DNA of 64,000 nucleotides from Kitasatospora azatica KCTC 9699 (lineage in GTDB: Bacteria; Actinomycetota; Actinomycetes; Streptomycetales; Streptomycetaceae): NCBI RefSeq assembly GCF_000744785.1, contig NZ_JQMO01000003.1:4340001-4404000 (forward strand), in the 5' to 3' direction. Shown piece by piece: positions 33,943-42,665 of this stretch. The notes beneath the pieces were generated by a model, which searched no databases, was not told the DNA's origin, and was given only the letters and a program-made list of their open reading frames with translations. A program made the translations under genes and the position numbers. Every line of letters starts with the position of its first letter. Within the stretch, counting starts at the first letter, position 1.

Positions 33943-34677
33943 GTGTTGACCGTCGACTTCTCCCGCTTCCCGCTCGCCCCCGGCGACCGGGTGCTCGATC
34001 TGGGGTGCGGCGGGGGCCGGCACGCGTTCGAGTGCTACCGCCGTGGCGCCAACGTGGTGGCCCTGGACCAGAACGCCGAGGAGATCGCCGAGGTCAAGAA
34101 GTGGTTCGACGCGATGGCCGCGGCCGGTGAGGCACCCGAGGGAGCCTCGGCGGTGGCGATGGAGGGCAACGCGCTGGCCCTGCCGTTCGAGGACGAGTCC
34201 TTCGACAAGATCATCATCTCCGAGGTGATGGAGCACATCCCGGACGACAAGGGCGTGCTCAACGAGATGTTCCGGGTGCTCAAGCCCGGCGGCCTGCTCG
34301 CCGTCACGGTGCCGCGCTGGCTGCCGGAGAAGATCTGCTGGACGCTCTCCGACGAGTACCACGCCAACGAGGGCGGCCACATCCGGATCTACCGCGGCGA
34401 CGAGCTGCTCGACAAGCTGCGCGAGGCCGGCCTCGACCCGTACGGCACCCACCACGCGCACGCGCTGCACTCGCCGTACTGGTGGATCAAGTGCGCGGTC
34501 GGCGTCAACAACGACAAGGCGCTGCCGGTCAAGGCCTACCACCAGCTGCTGGTCTGGGACATCGTCGGCACCCCGGTGATCAGCAAGCTCACCAGGGCCG
34601 CCGAGGCCGCGCTCAACCCGCTGATCGGCAAGAGCTTCGTCGCCTACGCCAGCAAGCCCAACCGGGCGGGCGCATGA
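33943..34677 (+). CDS. Class I SAM-dependent methyltransferase
   Basis: A 244-residue enzyme: SAM-binding motif I VLDLGCGGGRHAFECYRRGA at residues ~18-37, acidic end of strand 2 in VVALDQNAEEIA, EGNALALPFEDESFDKIIIS, and EVMEHIPDDKGVLNEMFRVL then KPGG (post-motif III). The target is unknown; the neighbouring glycosyltransferase suggests a glycolipid or polyprenyl compound. GTG 33943 has GGGAG 7 bases upstream. Its stop overlaps the next start (ATGA). Confidence 0.92.
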   Translation: MLTVDFSRFPLAPGDRVLDLGCGGGRHAFECYRRGANVVALDQNAEEIAEVKKWFDAMAAAGEAPEGASAVAMEGNALALPFEDESFDKIIISEVMEHIPDDKGVLNEMFRVLKPGGLLAVTVPRWLPEKICWTLSDEYHANEGGHIRIYRGDELLDKLREAGLDPYGTHHAHALHSPYWWIKCAVGVNNDKALPVKAYHQLLVWDIVGTPVISKLTRAAEAALNPLIGKSFVAYASKPNRAGA

Positions 34678-35765
34678 CCATTCCCGAGGGGGTGGCGGCT
34701 CCCCGGACCGCGCCGCAGACCCTGCTGCTGCCGGGCGTCCTGGACGCCGAGCAGGCCGTCGCCACGGTGCGCAGCATCCTGGCCGAACAGCGCCCCGACG
34801 GCGCGATCCCGTGGTTCACCGGCGGCCACCTCGACCCGTGGGACCACACCGAGGCCGCGATGGCGCTGGACGCGGCCGGCGAACACGCCGCCGCCGACCG
34901 CGCCTACCAGTGGCTGACGGACCATCAGAACCCGGACGGCTCCTGGTTCGCCGGCTACTACGGCGAGGGCGCGCCCGGGGTCAGCAACCGGGCCATCGAG
35001 ACCAACTTCTGCGCCTACGTGGCCGTTGGCGTCTGGCACCACCATCTCGCCACCGGCGACGAGGAGTTCCTCGAGCGGATGTGGCCCGTGGTGCGCCGCG
35101 CGCTGGACTTCACCGTCGGCCTGCAACTGCCCGGCGGCCCGATCGCCTGGCGGCTGGACGAGGACGGGCAGGCTGTCGACGAGGCGCTGCTCACCGGCTC
35201 GGCCAGCATCCTGCACGCCCTGCGGTGCGGGCTCGCCATCGCCGACTACCGCGAAGAACCCCAGCCCGACTGGGAGTTGGCCACCGGCCGACTGCAGCAC
35301 GCGGTGGCCGCACACCCCGAGCGGTTCCTCGACAAGGGCCGCTACTCGATGGACTGGTACTACCCCGTGCTCGGCAGCGCGCTGCGCGGCCCGGCCGCAC
35401 TGGCCCGGATCGAAGCCGACTGGGCGCGGTTCGTGGTCCCCGGCCTCGGCGTGCGCTGCGTCAGCGACCGCCCCTGGGTGACCGGCGGCGAGAGCGCCGA
35501 ACTCGCGCTCGCCCTCTGGGCGGTGGGCGAGTCCGACCGCGCCGTGGAGATCCTGCGCTGGATCCAGCACCTGCGCCACCAGGACGGCTCCTACTGGACC
35601 GGCTACGTCTTCGAGGACGACGCCATCTGGCCCGAGGAGCAGACCACCTGGACCGCCGGCGCACTGCTCCTCGCCGTGGCGGCCCTCGGCGGCGACCCGG
35701 CCACCGTAGCCGTCTTCGGCGCGGCGGACCTGCCCGACGGCCTGGCGGCAGAAGCCTGCTGCTGA
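34674..35765 (+). CDS. Alpha/alpha-toroid protein (prenyltransferase-like), cytoplasmic
   Basis: A 363-residue protein without signal peptide. Toroid repeats are visible: ILAEQRPDGAIPWFTGGHLD then PWDHTEAAMALDAAGE, LTDHQNPDGSWFAGYYGE, RFLDKGRYSMDWYYPVLGSA and LRHQDGSYWTGYVFEDD. Trp/Asp-rich inner faces resemble glycosidase or terpene-cyclase toroids, but no DxDD or DDxxE-type motif is evident. Coupled to the methyltransferase by a 4-base overlap, so part of the same pathway. A terminator follows 15 bases after the stop. Confidence 0.82.
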   Translation: MTIPEGVAAPRTAPQTLLLPGVLDAEQAVATVRSILAEQRPDGAIPWFTGGHLDPWDHTEAAMALDAAGEHAAADRAYQWLTDHQNPDGSWFAGYYGEGAPGVSNRAIETNFCAYVAVGVWHHHLATGDEEFLERMWPVVRRALDFTVGLQLPGGPIAWRLDEDGQAVDEALLTGSASILHALRCGLAIADYREEPQPDWELATGRLQHAVAAHPERFLDKGRYSMDWYYPVLGSALRGPAALARIEADWARFVVPGLGVRCVSDRPWVTGGESAELALALWAVGESDRAVEILRWIQHLRHQDGSYWTGYVFEDDAIWPEEQTTWTAGALLLAVAALGGDPATVAVFGAADLPDGLAAEACC

Positions 35766-35780
35766 GCCCTGCTGCTGAGG

Positions 35781-35814
35781 AAGGGGGCCGGCGGAGAATT
35801 CCGCCGGCCCCCTT
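35781..35814. terminator. Bidirectional terminator hairpin
   Basis: A perfect 15-bp stem, AAGGGGGCCGGCGGA (35781-35795) and its complement (35800-35814), with GAAT loop and flanking A/T pairs that extend to a short T run on either strand. It lies between convergent genes and should stop both the toroid operon and the minus-strand envelope operon. Confidence 0.85.
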
Positions 35815-35826
35815 CGCGTGCCGTGA

Positions 35827-36935
35827 TCAGCCGCGCTGGATGCCCGAGGAGTCGGTCAGCAGGCCCTGGGTGCCGTCCTGGAGCTGGGCGACCAGGGCGG
35901 CGCCGCGCTGGTCGACGGCGAGGTACCAGGTGCCGGGCAGCAGGTCGCCCACCGGCGGGCCGGCGGAGCCGTCCTTGGGGGCCAGGCGGCGCGGCTCGGG
36001 CACGGCGAACCAGAACGGCGCGAACTCCGCGGCGGGCGCGGGGGCCGGGGCGGGGGTGGCAGCGGTGGTGGGGGGCAGCACCGCGGTCTGCTCGGCGGCG
36101 GACACCGGCGGCACCGCGGCCTGGGTGGGCGTCGGCGCCGGGGCCTGCGCGGCGGCCGGCTGCGGCGCGCCGAAGGCGTCGTGCGGCTGCGGCTGCGCGC
36201 CCATACCCGGGAGCGGCTGCCCGAACGGCGAGTCCTGACCGGGCTGACCGAGGCCCGGCTGACCCACGCCCGGCTGACCCATTCCCGGCTGGCCGCCGAG
36301 CCCAGGCTGACCGCCCAGGCCCACCTGACCGGCCCCGGCGCCGGGAAGCCGTAGCCACCCTGCTGCTGCGGCTGCCCGCCGAAGCTCTGGCCGGGCACCT
36401 GCTGCTGGCCCGGGTAGCCGTAGCCGGGCTGCTGGAAGCCCTGGAAGCCGGGCTGCTGGTAGCCCTGCGGCTGGGCGGGCTTGTCCGTCAGCAGCGGGCC
36501 CTGCAGCGCCGGAACCAGGGGTCCGGCCACCGCCGCGCCGGCGAGCACCAGCACCGCGATCAGGCCCAGGTAAGCGCCCCAGGAGTGGTCCGAGCCCGCA
36601 CCGAGCGACCAGAGCGCGGTCCACAGCGCCACCACCGCGAAGGAGCTGCCCCACTGGTCGAGCCGCAGCCCCAGGATCTGCCGGGTCTTGGCCGCCTCAC
36701 CCTGGAAGCGCTGCAGCAGGATCAGCGCGGCGGCCGCGATGCCCAGCAGGTACACCGAGGGCAGCACCGGGAACAGGTTGGTGTTCCAGGCGCTCGAGGA
36801 GACGGTCTCGCTCGGGCAGCCGGGCAGGCCGCAGGAGACCGTGGAGGAGAAGTACGGCAGGAACGACGAGATGAGCAGGAGCACGGCCGCACCTGCGATG
36901 GCGGCATCTCCCCTGGTGAGAGCGCGCAGATTCAC
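35827..36935 (-). CDS. DUF5336-like four-helix membrane protein, frameshifted
   Basis: The 5' part (36935 down to ~36345) encodes four membrane segments (AAVLLLISSFLPYFS, VYLLGIAAAALILLQ, FAVVALWTALWSLGA, LIAVLVLAGAAVAGPLV) and a Gln/Gly/Tyr/Pro-rich tail. The tail continues in another frame as GLGGQPGMGQPG-like repeats and ends in a globular segment (PGTWYLAVDQRGAALVAQLQ) with stop at 35827. Restoring one base within 36331-36346 (CCGGCGCCGGGG run) joins them into one ~369-residue protein. The break may be a sequencing error in a GC run or a true frameshift. It is downstream of the amidase, same strand. Confidence 0.75.
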
Positions 36936-37008
36936 TGATCGGTTCCCCTCGCTGGTGTGTCGTGACGGCGTGACGGGCAGTGATTCTACTTACCCACTCG
37001 ACAAGGGG

Positions 37009-37932
37009 TCAGCCAGTGGTCGTCAAGAAGGCCGTGAAGGCGTCCGCGATGCCCTGGGCGGCCCGCTGGCGCCACTGCGGATCGGTCATCCGCTGGGCGT
37101 CGCCGGCGTTGCGCATGTTGCCGCATTCGATGAAGACCTTGGGGATGCCGGAGAGGTTCAGACCGCCCAGGTCGTCGCGGGTGTCCAGGCCCTGGTCGCC
37201 GATGTAGTCGGCGTACGGCTCGCCGGTGACGGTGTGGAAGCTGTCGCGGACCAGCAGGCCGAGGCGGTGCGAGGGGGCGGTGATCGCCGTGGTGTCGGCC
37301 TTTCCGGCCACCACCTTGGCCGGCATGATCACGTGGAAGCCGCTGCCCGAGGCGGGGCCGCCGTCGCCGTGCACCGAGATCGCCGCGTCGGCGTGGGCGG
37401 CGTTGCCGAAGGCGGCCCGGTCGGTGATGCAGGGACCCCACGGGTGGTCGCCGTCCTGGGTGAGCAGCACCGTGGCGCCGAGCGCCTTGAGCAGGTCGCG
37501 GATCCGGTGCGAGACGTCCAGGCTGTAGTCGGCCTCGGTGTAGCCGGCGTCGGTCGCGGTGCCGGTGGTGTCGCACTCCTTGCGGCCGTTGCCGATGTCG
37601 ACCTGGCGGTTGATCTCGGTGGTGTGGGCGACGTTGCCGGGGTTGTGGCCGGGGTCCAGCACGATGGTGCGACCGGCCAGCGGCTTGCCGGTGGGGCTCG
37701 CCGGTGCGGGGCTGTCGGATGCGGCGGGCGCCGTGGCCGGGGCGGGTGCGCCGGCGGTGGTGGCCGGCGCGGGTGACCAGGTGCTCGGCATCTGCGGGGT
37801 CGGCAGGCCCGGGGCGGACGAGGGCGGCGAGGCCAGGCCGGCTGCCGTCGGGCCGCCGGCGCCGCAGCCGGTCAGGGTGAGCGCGCCGAGCGAGACGCCG
37901 AGCAGGGTGATCAGGGGGGCGGTGCGGTTCAC
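37009..37932 (-). CDS. Lipoprotein N-acetylmuramoyl-L-alanine amidase (Amidase_3)
   Basis: A 307-residue protein with lipobox TLTGC (lipidated C23), a Pro/Ala/Ser/Thr-rich stalk to residue ~85, and an Amidase_3 domain: zinc ligands H96 (VLDPGHN), E133 (GYTEADYSLDV) and H188 (ISVHGDGG), and catalytic E269 (IECGNMRN). It cleaves the amide bond between muramic acid and the stem peptide in peptidoglycan, tethered to the outside of the membrane. It begins 7 bases after the upstream gene stop, so the two are co-transcribed. Confidence 0.92.
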   Translation of the reverse strand: MNRTAPLITLLGVSLGALTLTGCGAGGPTAAGLASPPSSAPGLPTPQMPSTWSPAPATTAGAPAPATAPAASDSPAPASPTGKPLAGRTIVLDPGHNPGNVAHTTEINRQVDIGNGRKECDTTGTATDAGYTEADYSLDVSHRIRDLLKALGATVLLTQDGDHPWGPCITDRAAFGNAAHADAAISVHGDGGPASGSGFHVIMPAKVVAGKADTTAITAPSHRLGLLVRDSFHTVTGEPYADYIGDQGLDTRDDLGGLNLSGIPKVFIECGNMRNAGDAQRMTDPQWRQRAAQGIADAFTAFLTTTG

Positions 37933-37939
37933 GGTGCGG

Positions 37940-39271
37940 TCAGATCCTGTCCCAGGTGCGGCCGGTCAGCCCGTAGCTGCTCGCCAGGGCGTTCCACTTC
38001 GCGACGAAGTCCTTCTTGGCCTGCGTGGCCTGCGGGTTGAGGCCGTCGGCCTTCTGCTTGTCGGCGGTGGACGGGGCGGTCTTGTTGGCCCCGCAGCCCT
38101 GGCTGCCGACCGCGCGGGCCCAAGCAGCGTACGCCCGGTCGATGTCGCTGGACGTCTGCCAGGCCGACTTCAGGCTCTGCGCCGCGTCGGCGCCGCCCGG
38201 CAGGTCGGCCAGGTTGAGCTTGGCCAGGTCGGCGAGCAGCTGGTCGCGCTGGGTGGCGCCGGAGTCGAAGGTCTGCGCCGCGCTGTCGATGTCGGCCTTG
38301 CTGGGGCAGCTCTCCACCTTGGCGACCGCGCTGCCGATCGGCGCCTTCGCGCCCTCGCCGCGGGTGAGCAGGTCGTCCAGAGCCTTGGCCTCGCCCTGCG
38401 CGCCCGGTCCGGCACTGGCGCTGGCGGAGGGGGAGGGCGGGACGCTCTGACCCTGCGCCGCACCTGACGGGGCGTCGGAGGCCGCGCCGCTGGGGGCGGT
38501 GGTCGGGCTCGAGGACGGGACCGGCGGGGCGGCCTTGTTGGTGGGGGCGCTGGAGCCGGAGTTCTGCGAGGCGAGCACGGCGCCGCCGCCGATCGCGAGC
38601 ACCAGCACCAGGCCGGCGCCGATCAGCAGGGGGGTGCGGCGGTTGGGGCGGTCCGCCTCCCCCTCGTCCTCGTAGCGGCCGGGGAGGTCGAGGCCGCCAG
38701 TGGCGTACGCCGGCTGCGGCGGGAAGGCCGGGGCGGGGGGCTGCGGGTAGCCGTAGCCGGGCTGGGCGGGCGGCGCCATGGGGACGGGCGGCGGGCCGAA
38801 GCGCCCGGGCTGCTGGCCCGCGGCGTGGCCGGGGAAGCCGCTGGGGGGCTGCGGGTAGCCGTAGCCGCCCGGCGCGACGGGCGGTGCAACGGGCGGTGCG
38901 ACGGGCGGTGCGCTGGGCGGCGGCGCGGCCGGCGGCAGGTACGGGCGGGCGACGAGCGGCGGACCCTGGTCGCCGACACCACCCGTCGCGGCGGGCGGGG
39001 CCATGGGGGCGGGCGCACCGGCCGGGTACGGCGGCGCGGTGGCACCGGGGGCCGGGGCACCGGCGACCGGCGGGCGCGGCGGCGCGCCGGGAGCGGAAGC
39101 GGCGGGCGGGTACGGAGCTGCGGGCGGGTACGGAGCGGCCGGGGCCCCGGGCGCGGGCACGGCGGGAGGCTGGGGGGCACCGCCCGGCACCGCGCGCCGG
39201 ACCCAGCCGCCCGCGCCGTCACGCGCGGTGGGGTCCCAGACCGCCGGTGTCATGTCGCCCTGGTCCGTCAT
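37940..39271 (-). CDS. Proline-rich single-pass membrane protein of unknown function
   Basis: A 443-residue protein. Residues 1-205 are cytoplasmic and extremely Pro/Ala/Gly/Tyr-rich (PYPPAAPYPPAASAPG-type repeats, GYGYPQPP). One membrane segment at ~213-232 (TPLLIGAGLVLVLAIGGGAV) follows RPNRR. Then comes a Ser/Pro/Ala stalk (240-295) and an extracytoplasmic helical domain at 300-443 with three Cys and AYAAWARAVGSQGCG. No known family is recognised beyond general resemblance to streptomycete stalked membrane proteins. First gene of the operon with the amidase. Confidence 0.78.
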   Translation of the reverse strand: MTDQGDMTPAVWDPTARDGAGGWVRRAVPGGAPQPPAVPAPGAPAAPYPPAAPYPPAASAPGAPPRPPVAGAPAPGATAPPYPAGAPAPMAPPAATGGVGDQGPPLVARPYLPPAAPPPSAPPVAPPVAPPVAPGGYGYPQPPSGFPGHAAGQQPGRFGPPPVPMAPPAQPGYGYPQPPAPAFPPQPAYATGGLDLPGRYEDEGEADRPNRRTPLLIGAGLVLVLAIGGGAVLASQNSGSSAPTNKAAPPVPSSSPTTAPSGAASDAPSGAAQGQSVPPSPSASASAGPGAQGEAKALDDLLTRGEGAKAPIGSAVAKVESCPSKADIDSAAQTFDSGATQRDQLLADLAKLNLADLPGGADAAQSLKSAWQTSSDIDRAYAAWARAVGSQGCGANKTAPSTADKQKADGLNPQATQAKKDFVAKWNALASSYGLTGRTWDRI

Positions 39272-39471
39272 AAGTGGCCCCCGCCTTCAGGTCTGGCCTG
39301 TGCGCTCGGTGGTCGGTCGTGGTGGGTGGTGCGACTCGGGTCGCCCACGGCTGACGTCCGTACCGCGGGTGCCCGTCGTCACCGTACCGGCCGATCATTA
39401 CGCGAGGTGTGCTGGCTCCCGAAAAAGGGTGCGAGAGGACCACTTCGGCGCACCCGTTCTTCACCGTCCGG

Positions 39472-40119
39472 TCAGGCCGCGGACCGCCGCAGCACCCGCA
39501 GCGAGCCGGTCACCGAGAGCTCCTCGAAGCCGTCGGCCAGCGCCCGCAGGTACACCCGGTACGGCGCCTGCCCGCCGTCCGCCGGATCGGGGAAGACGTC
39601 GTGCACCACCAGCAGCCCGTCCTCGGCCAGGTGCGGCACCCAGCCGTCGTAGTCGCCGCCGGCGTGCTCGTCGGTGTGCCCGCCGTCGATGAAGACCAGC
39701 GCGAGGCGCCCGCCCCAGACCGCGGCGATCTGCGGGGAGCGGCCGACCAGCGCGATCACGTGCTGCTCCAGGCCGGCCGCGTGCAGGGTGCGGCGAAAGC
39801 GCGGCAGCGTGTCCATCAGGCCGACCTCGGCGTCGACCAGGGTGGGGTCGTGGTACTCCCAGCCGGGCTGCTGCTCCTCGGAGCCGCGGTGGTGGTCGAC
39901 GGTCAGCGCGACGGTGCCGGTGCGCCGGGCGGCGTCGGCGAGCAGGATCGCCGAGCGGCCGCAGTAGGTGCCGATCTCCAGGACCGGCAGCCCGGTCCGC
40001 CCGGCGGCCTCGACGGCGGCGGCGTACAGCGCCAGGCCCTCGTCCTCGGGCATGAAGCCGTCCGCGGCGGTGAAGGCCGCGAGCACCTCTGGCGCGGGGG
40101 TCGTCGCGGGGGTCGTCAT
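39472..40119 (-). CDS. Class I SAM methyltransferase (Methyltransf_24 type)
   Basis: A 215-residue protein: motif I PVLEIGTYCGRSAILLADAA (residues ~45-64), acidic VDHHRGSEEQQPGW after strand 2, LALVFIDGGHTDEHAGGDY (metal/SAM region of the cephalosporin-hydroxylase/Methyltransf_24 group) and GLLVVHDVFPDP. Many members are small-molecule O-methyltransferases. It lies on the same strand after the HGRHR peptide gene, but a terminator between them argues for separate transcription. Confidence 0.88.
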   Translation of the reverse strand: MTTPATTPAPEVLAAFTAADGFMPEDEGLALYAAAVEAAGRTGLPVLEIGTYCGRSAILLADAARRTGTVALTVDHHRGSEEQQPGWEYHDPTLVDAEVGLMDTLPRFRRTLHAAGLEQHVIALVGRSPQIAAVWGGRLALVFIDGGHTDEHAGGDYDGWVPHLAEDGLLVVHDVFPDPADGGQAPYRVYLRALADGFEELSVTGSLRVLRRSAA

Positions 40120-40236
40120 CGTGCAGCTCCGTCCAGCTTCCGGGGGTTCCCGGGCCGACCCTTCCGGCCCGTGCCCGGGACCCTACTCGATCGCCCGGCC
40201 AGGGGTTACCGTCGAGTAGCCCACGGGTGCGGCGAA

Positions 40237-40263
40237 GGCCCGGCGCGCTGAGCGCGCCGGGCC
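40237..40263 (-). terminator. Terminator downstream of the HGRHR peptide gene
   Basis: GGCCCGGCGCG (40237-40247) pairs perfectly with CGCGCCGGGCC (40253-40263) around a 5-base CTGAG loop, 12 bases past the stop codon of the small peptide gene. Its position supports the small frame being a real, separately terminated gene. No T-tract is present. Confidence 0.8.
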
Positions 40264-40275
40264 CTCACGGTGGGC

Positions 40276-40428
40276 TCAGTTGGCGGCCGCGTCCAGCCGG
40301 TGGCGGCCGTGCGGGTCGGCCTCCGGGCTGTCGTCGGGGGCGGTCAGGCCGCGGTGGCGGCCGTGGGTGTCCTCCGGGGTGGCCTCGTCGGCGCCGTGGT
40401 CGCTGGTGTCGGTGAGGTTTTCGGACAT
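40276..40428 (-). CDS. 50-residue peptide with duplicated HGRHR motif, candidate RiPP precursor
   Basis: ATG at 40426-40428 follows GGAGAA by 9 bases and the frame ends with TGA at 40276. The peptide is highly charged, lacks Cys, and carries a tandem motif: TPEDTHGRHR at residues 17-26 and SPEADPHGRHR at 34-44, ending in LDAAAN. Five Pro residues precede or divide the repeats. It has its own terminator and lies after a prolyl-oligopeptidase-like gene that overlaps a class IV lanthipeptide synthetase gene. A role as substrate of these enzymes is inferred from position only; without Cys it cannot form lanthionine rings by itself. Confidence 0.65.
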   Translation of the reverse strand: MSENLTDTSDHGADEATPEDTHGRHRGLTAPDDSPEADPHGRHRLDAAAN

Positions 40429-40583
40429 CTCTCGTCTTCTCCGTGCGTGGGTGCAGGTCTGTGGTGCCGCACGGCACCGCCCGCCGTGACCGGTCCGGGC
40501 ACAGGGCTGCCGAAACGATCAGCCCCGTTGGTCCGTCACCCTACTGGCGGACCACGACAACAACCTATCCAGCTGTCGGTGTG

Positions 40584-42665
40584 TCACACCTGCCGATCGA
40601 CAGAGGGCCCCAACGGCCGCCCGGTCCGCAGGAAGCCGGCCAGCAGCTCGTGCAGCACCGCCGAACCCTCCTCGGCGAGCACCTCGTGCCCGGCGCCGGC
40701 CGCCTCCAGGTAGTGGAAGTCGCTCCCCTCCCGTCGCCCGAGCCGCAGCAACTCCTGCCGCAGCGCCCGCGACTGACCGACCGGGACGGCGTCGTCGCGG
40801 TCGCCGTGCACGACCAGCAGCGGCCCGGTGAGCCGGCCCGCCAGCCGCAGCAGATCGCGCGGACCGAACTCGTCCTCGATCGGCTCGGCGCCGCCCAGGC
40901 GGCTGATCAGCGCCCGGACCGGCGCGGTCGCCTCGGCCAGCAGCCGGGCGCCGGACAGGAACGGGGCCACCACCGCGCAGCGTGCCACCCGGTCGGCGGG
41001 CGCCAGCGCGGCGGCCAGCAGGGCGAGGAAGGCGCCGTAGCTGACCCCGAAGAGCGCGGGCGGTTCGAGTCCGAGCGCGGCCCGCTGCCCGGCCAGGCCC
41101 TCCAGCAGACCGAGCACGTCGGCCAGGTCGGGACCGCCCCAGGCGCCGCGGATCGCCATCGCGTGCGCGGTGCCGTAGCCGGTGCTGCCGCGCTGGTTGG
41201 GCGCGAGCACGGCCAGGCCCTCGGCGGCCATCCGCTGCAGCGCCGGGTCGAACTCCAGCCGCCAGGCGTCGGCCGGGCCGCCGTGCAGCGCGAGCACCAG
41301 CTGGGGGCTGCTCAGCCAGGCCTCGCCGCCGTAGACCACGGCCTCGATCGGACCGGCGGGGCCGGCCAGCTCCAGGCAGTGCGCGCGCTGCCAGCGGCTG
41401 CCGTCGGGCGGCGCGGCACTGCCGTCCAGCCGCCAGCCCGCCGCCGGCACCCCGGCTCCGCCGGGCGCCCCCGGCACTGCGCTGCCCCGGGGTGCCCCTG
41501 GCACTGCGCCGCCCCTGACCGCTGCCGGCACTGTGCTAGCCCTGATCGCCCTTGGCAATACCGGCCCGGGCGGCGCCGCCGGGTTGGGCACCATCCGCGC
41601 CCCGGTCAGCGGTGCCAGCGGCAGCGGCAGCGGCCCGCCCGCAGCCGCCACCCCGGCGCCGCCGAGCAACTGGTCCACCATCAGCGTGGCCAGCCCCGCC
41701 GGACGGTCCGGCGCGGAGTACGGCATCCGCAGCCCGGCCGCCGACCAGTGGCCGACCGCCCCGAGCCGGCCCGGCGGCACCGCCAGCGGCTCCAGCCGTC
41801 CGGTCGAGGGCCGCCACAGCGCCAACGCCGAGCCGGCGCCGTGGTCGATCTGCACCGCCACCCGGACCTCCTCGGCCGCTCCGGCGGCGGGCTCGAGCGC
41901 CACCGGGCGCAGGAAGAGCCCGGGCACGTGCAGGCAGTCGGGGAACCGGACGGGCTCCGCGCTGCCCAGCACGCCCCAGCCGAGCCGGTCCTCGCCGGGG
42001 GCGTTACTGCGCAGCAGCAGGAAACGGGTGTCGGGGTCGAAGAGCACCAGACGGTCGTTGCTGCCCGCGGCGATCTCCAGCAGCGGGGTGACGGTGCCGA
42101 GCCGCAGGTCCAGCACCACGCTCTTGACCACGCCGGACTGCAGCCGGTCCAGTACGAGCAGCCGGCCGGTGCGGTCCAGCCACACCCCGCCGCCGTGCAG
42201 ACCGGGGAACTCGGCGACCGGGCGCGGCGGGCGGCCGTCGGCGTAGACCAGCCAGGCGCGGGTGGCGGGCGTGCTGTCGGTGCCCAGGGCCACGGCGACC
42301 GGGCCGTCCGGGGCGCCGTGGACCGGCACCGGCAGCAGCCGCAGGCCCGGCATCCGCAGGGTCGCCAACGGCTGCTCCCGCTCGGCTCCGAGCAGCACCA
42401 GGTCGTGCCGTTCGCCCTCGTGCCGGACGGCCAGCACCCGGCCGTCCGGCAGCGCGACCAGCTGCGTGCGCAGGTTCTCGGAGCGCCGGTCGGCGAGCGG
42501 GAGCGGGGTGGGCCGCGCCGCCGCGCCCTCGGTCAGCCGCCAGCTCTCGGCGTACCAGCCACCGTCCGGTCCGGCCGCCAGGCAGGCGGCGTGCGAGCCG
42601 TCGGCCGCGAAGCCGAAGCTCAGCCGCCGCAGCGCGGGGGCGACCACCCGCAGCGCGGTGCTCAT
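40584..42665 (-). CDS. S9 family (prolyl oligopeptidase-like) serine peptidase
   Basis: A 693-residue protein: an N-terminal beta-propeller-like domain (residues 1-350), a low-complexity Ala/Gly/Pro/Val insert (~362-410), and an alpha/beta hydrolase domain (430-680). Catalytic residues are visible: oxyanion HGG at 461-463, nucleophile S542 in GVSYGAF, Asp in HGDRDDAVP (D624 or D625), and H660 in GAGHEVL. It is likely cytoplasmic (no signal). Family S9 enzymes cut short peptides after Pro; one (FlaP) removes the leader in a class III lanthipeptide pathway. Its ATG overlaps the LanL stop (ATGA), so the two are translated together. Confidence 0.9.
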   Translation of the reverse strand: MSTALRVVAPALRRLSFGFAADGSHAACLAAGPDGGWYAESWRLTEGAAARPTPLPLADRRSENLRTQLVALPDGRVLAVRHEGERHDLVLLGAEREQPLATLRMPGLRLLPVPVHGAPDGPVAVALGTDSTPATRAWLVYADGRPPRPVAEFPGLHGGGVWLDRTGRLLVLDRLQSGVVKSVVLDLRLGTVTPLLEIAAGSNDRLVLFDPDTRFLLLRSNAPGEDRLGWGVLGSAEPVRFPDCLHVPGLFLRPVALEPAAGAAEEVRVAVQIDHGAGSALALWRPSTGRLEPLAVPPGRLGAVGHWSAAGLRMPYSAPDRPAGLATLMVDQLLGGAGVAAAGGPLPLPLAPLTGARMVPNPAAPPGPVLPRAIRASTVPAAVRGGAVPGAPRGSAVPGAPGGAGVPAAGWRLDGSAAPPDGSRWQRAHCLELAGPAGPIEAVVYGGEAWLSSPQLVLALHGGPADAWRLEFDPALQRMAAEGLAVLAPNQRGSTGYGTAHAMAIRGAWGGPDLADVLGLLEGLAGQRAALGLEPPALFGVSYGAFLALLAAALAPADRVARCAVVAPFLSGARLLAEATAPVRALISRLGGAEPIEDEFGPRDLLRLAGRLTGPLLVVHGDRDDAVPVGQSRALRQELLRLGRREGSDFHYLEAAGAGHEVLAEEGSAVLHELLAGFLRTGRPLGPSVDRQV

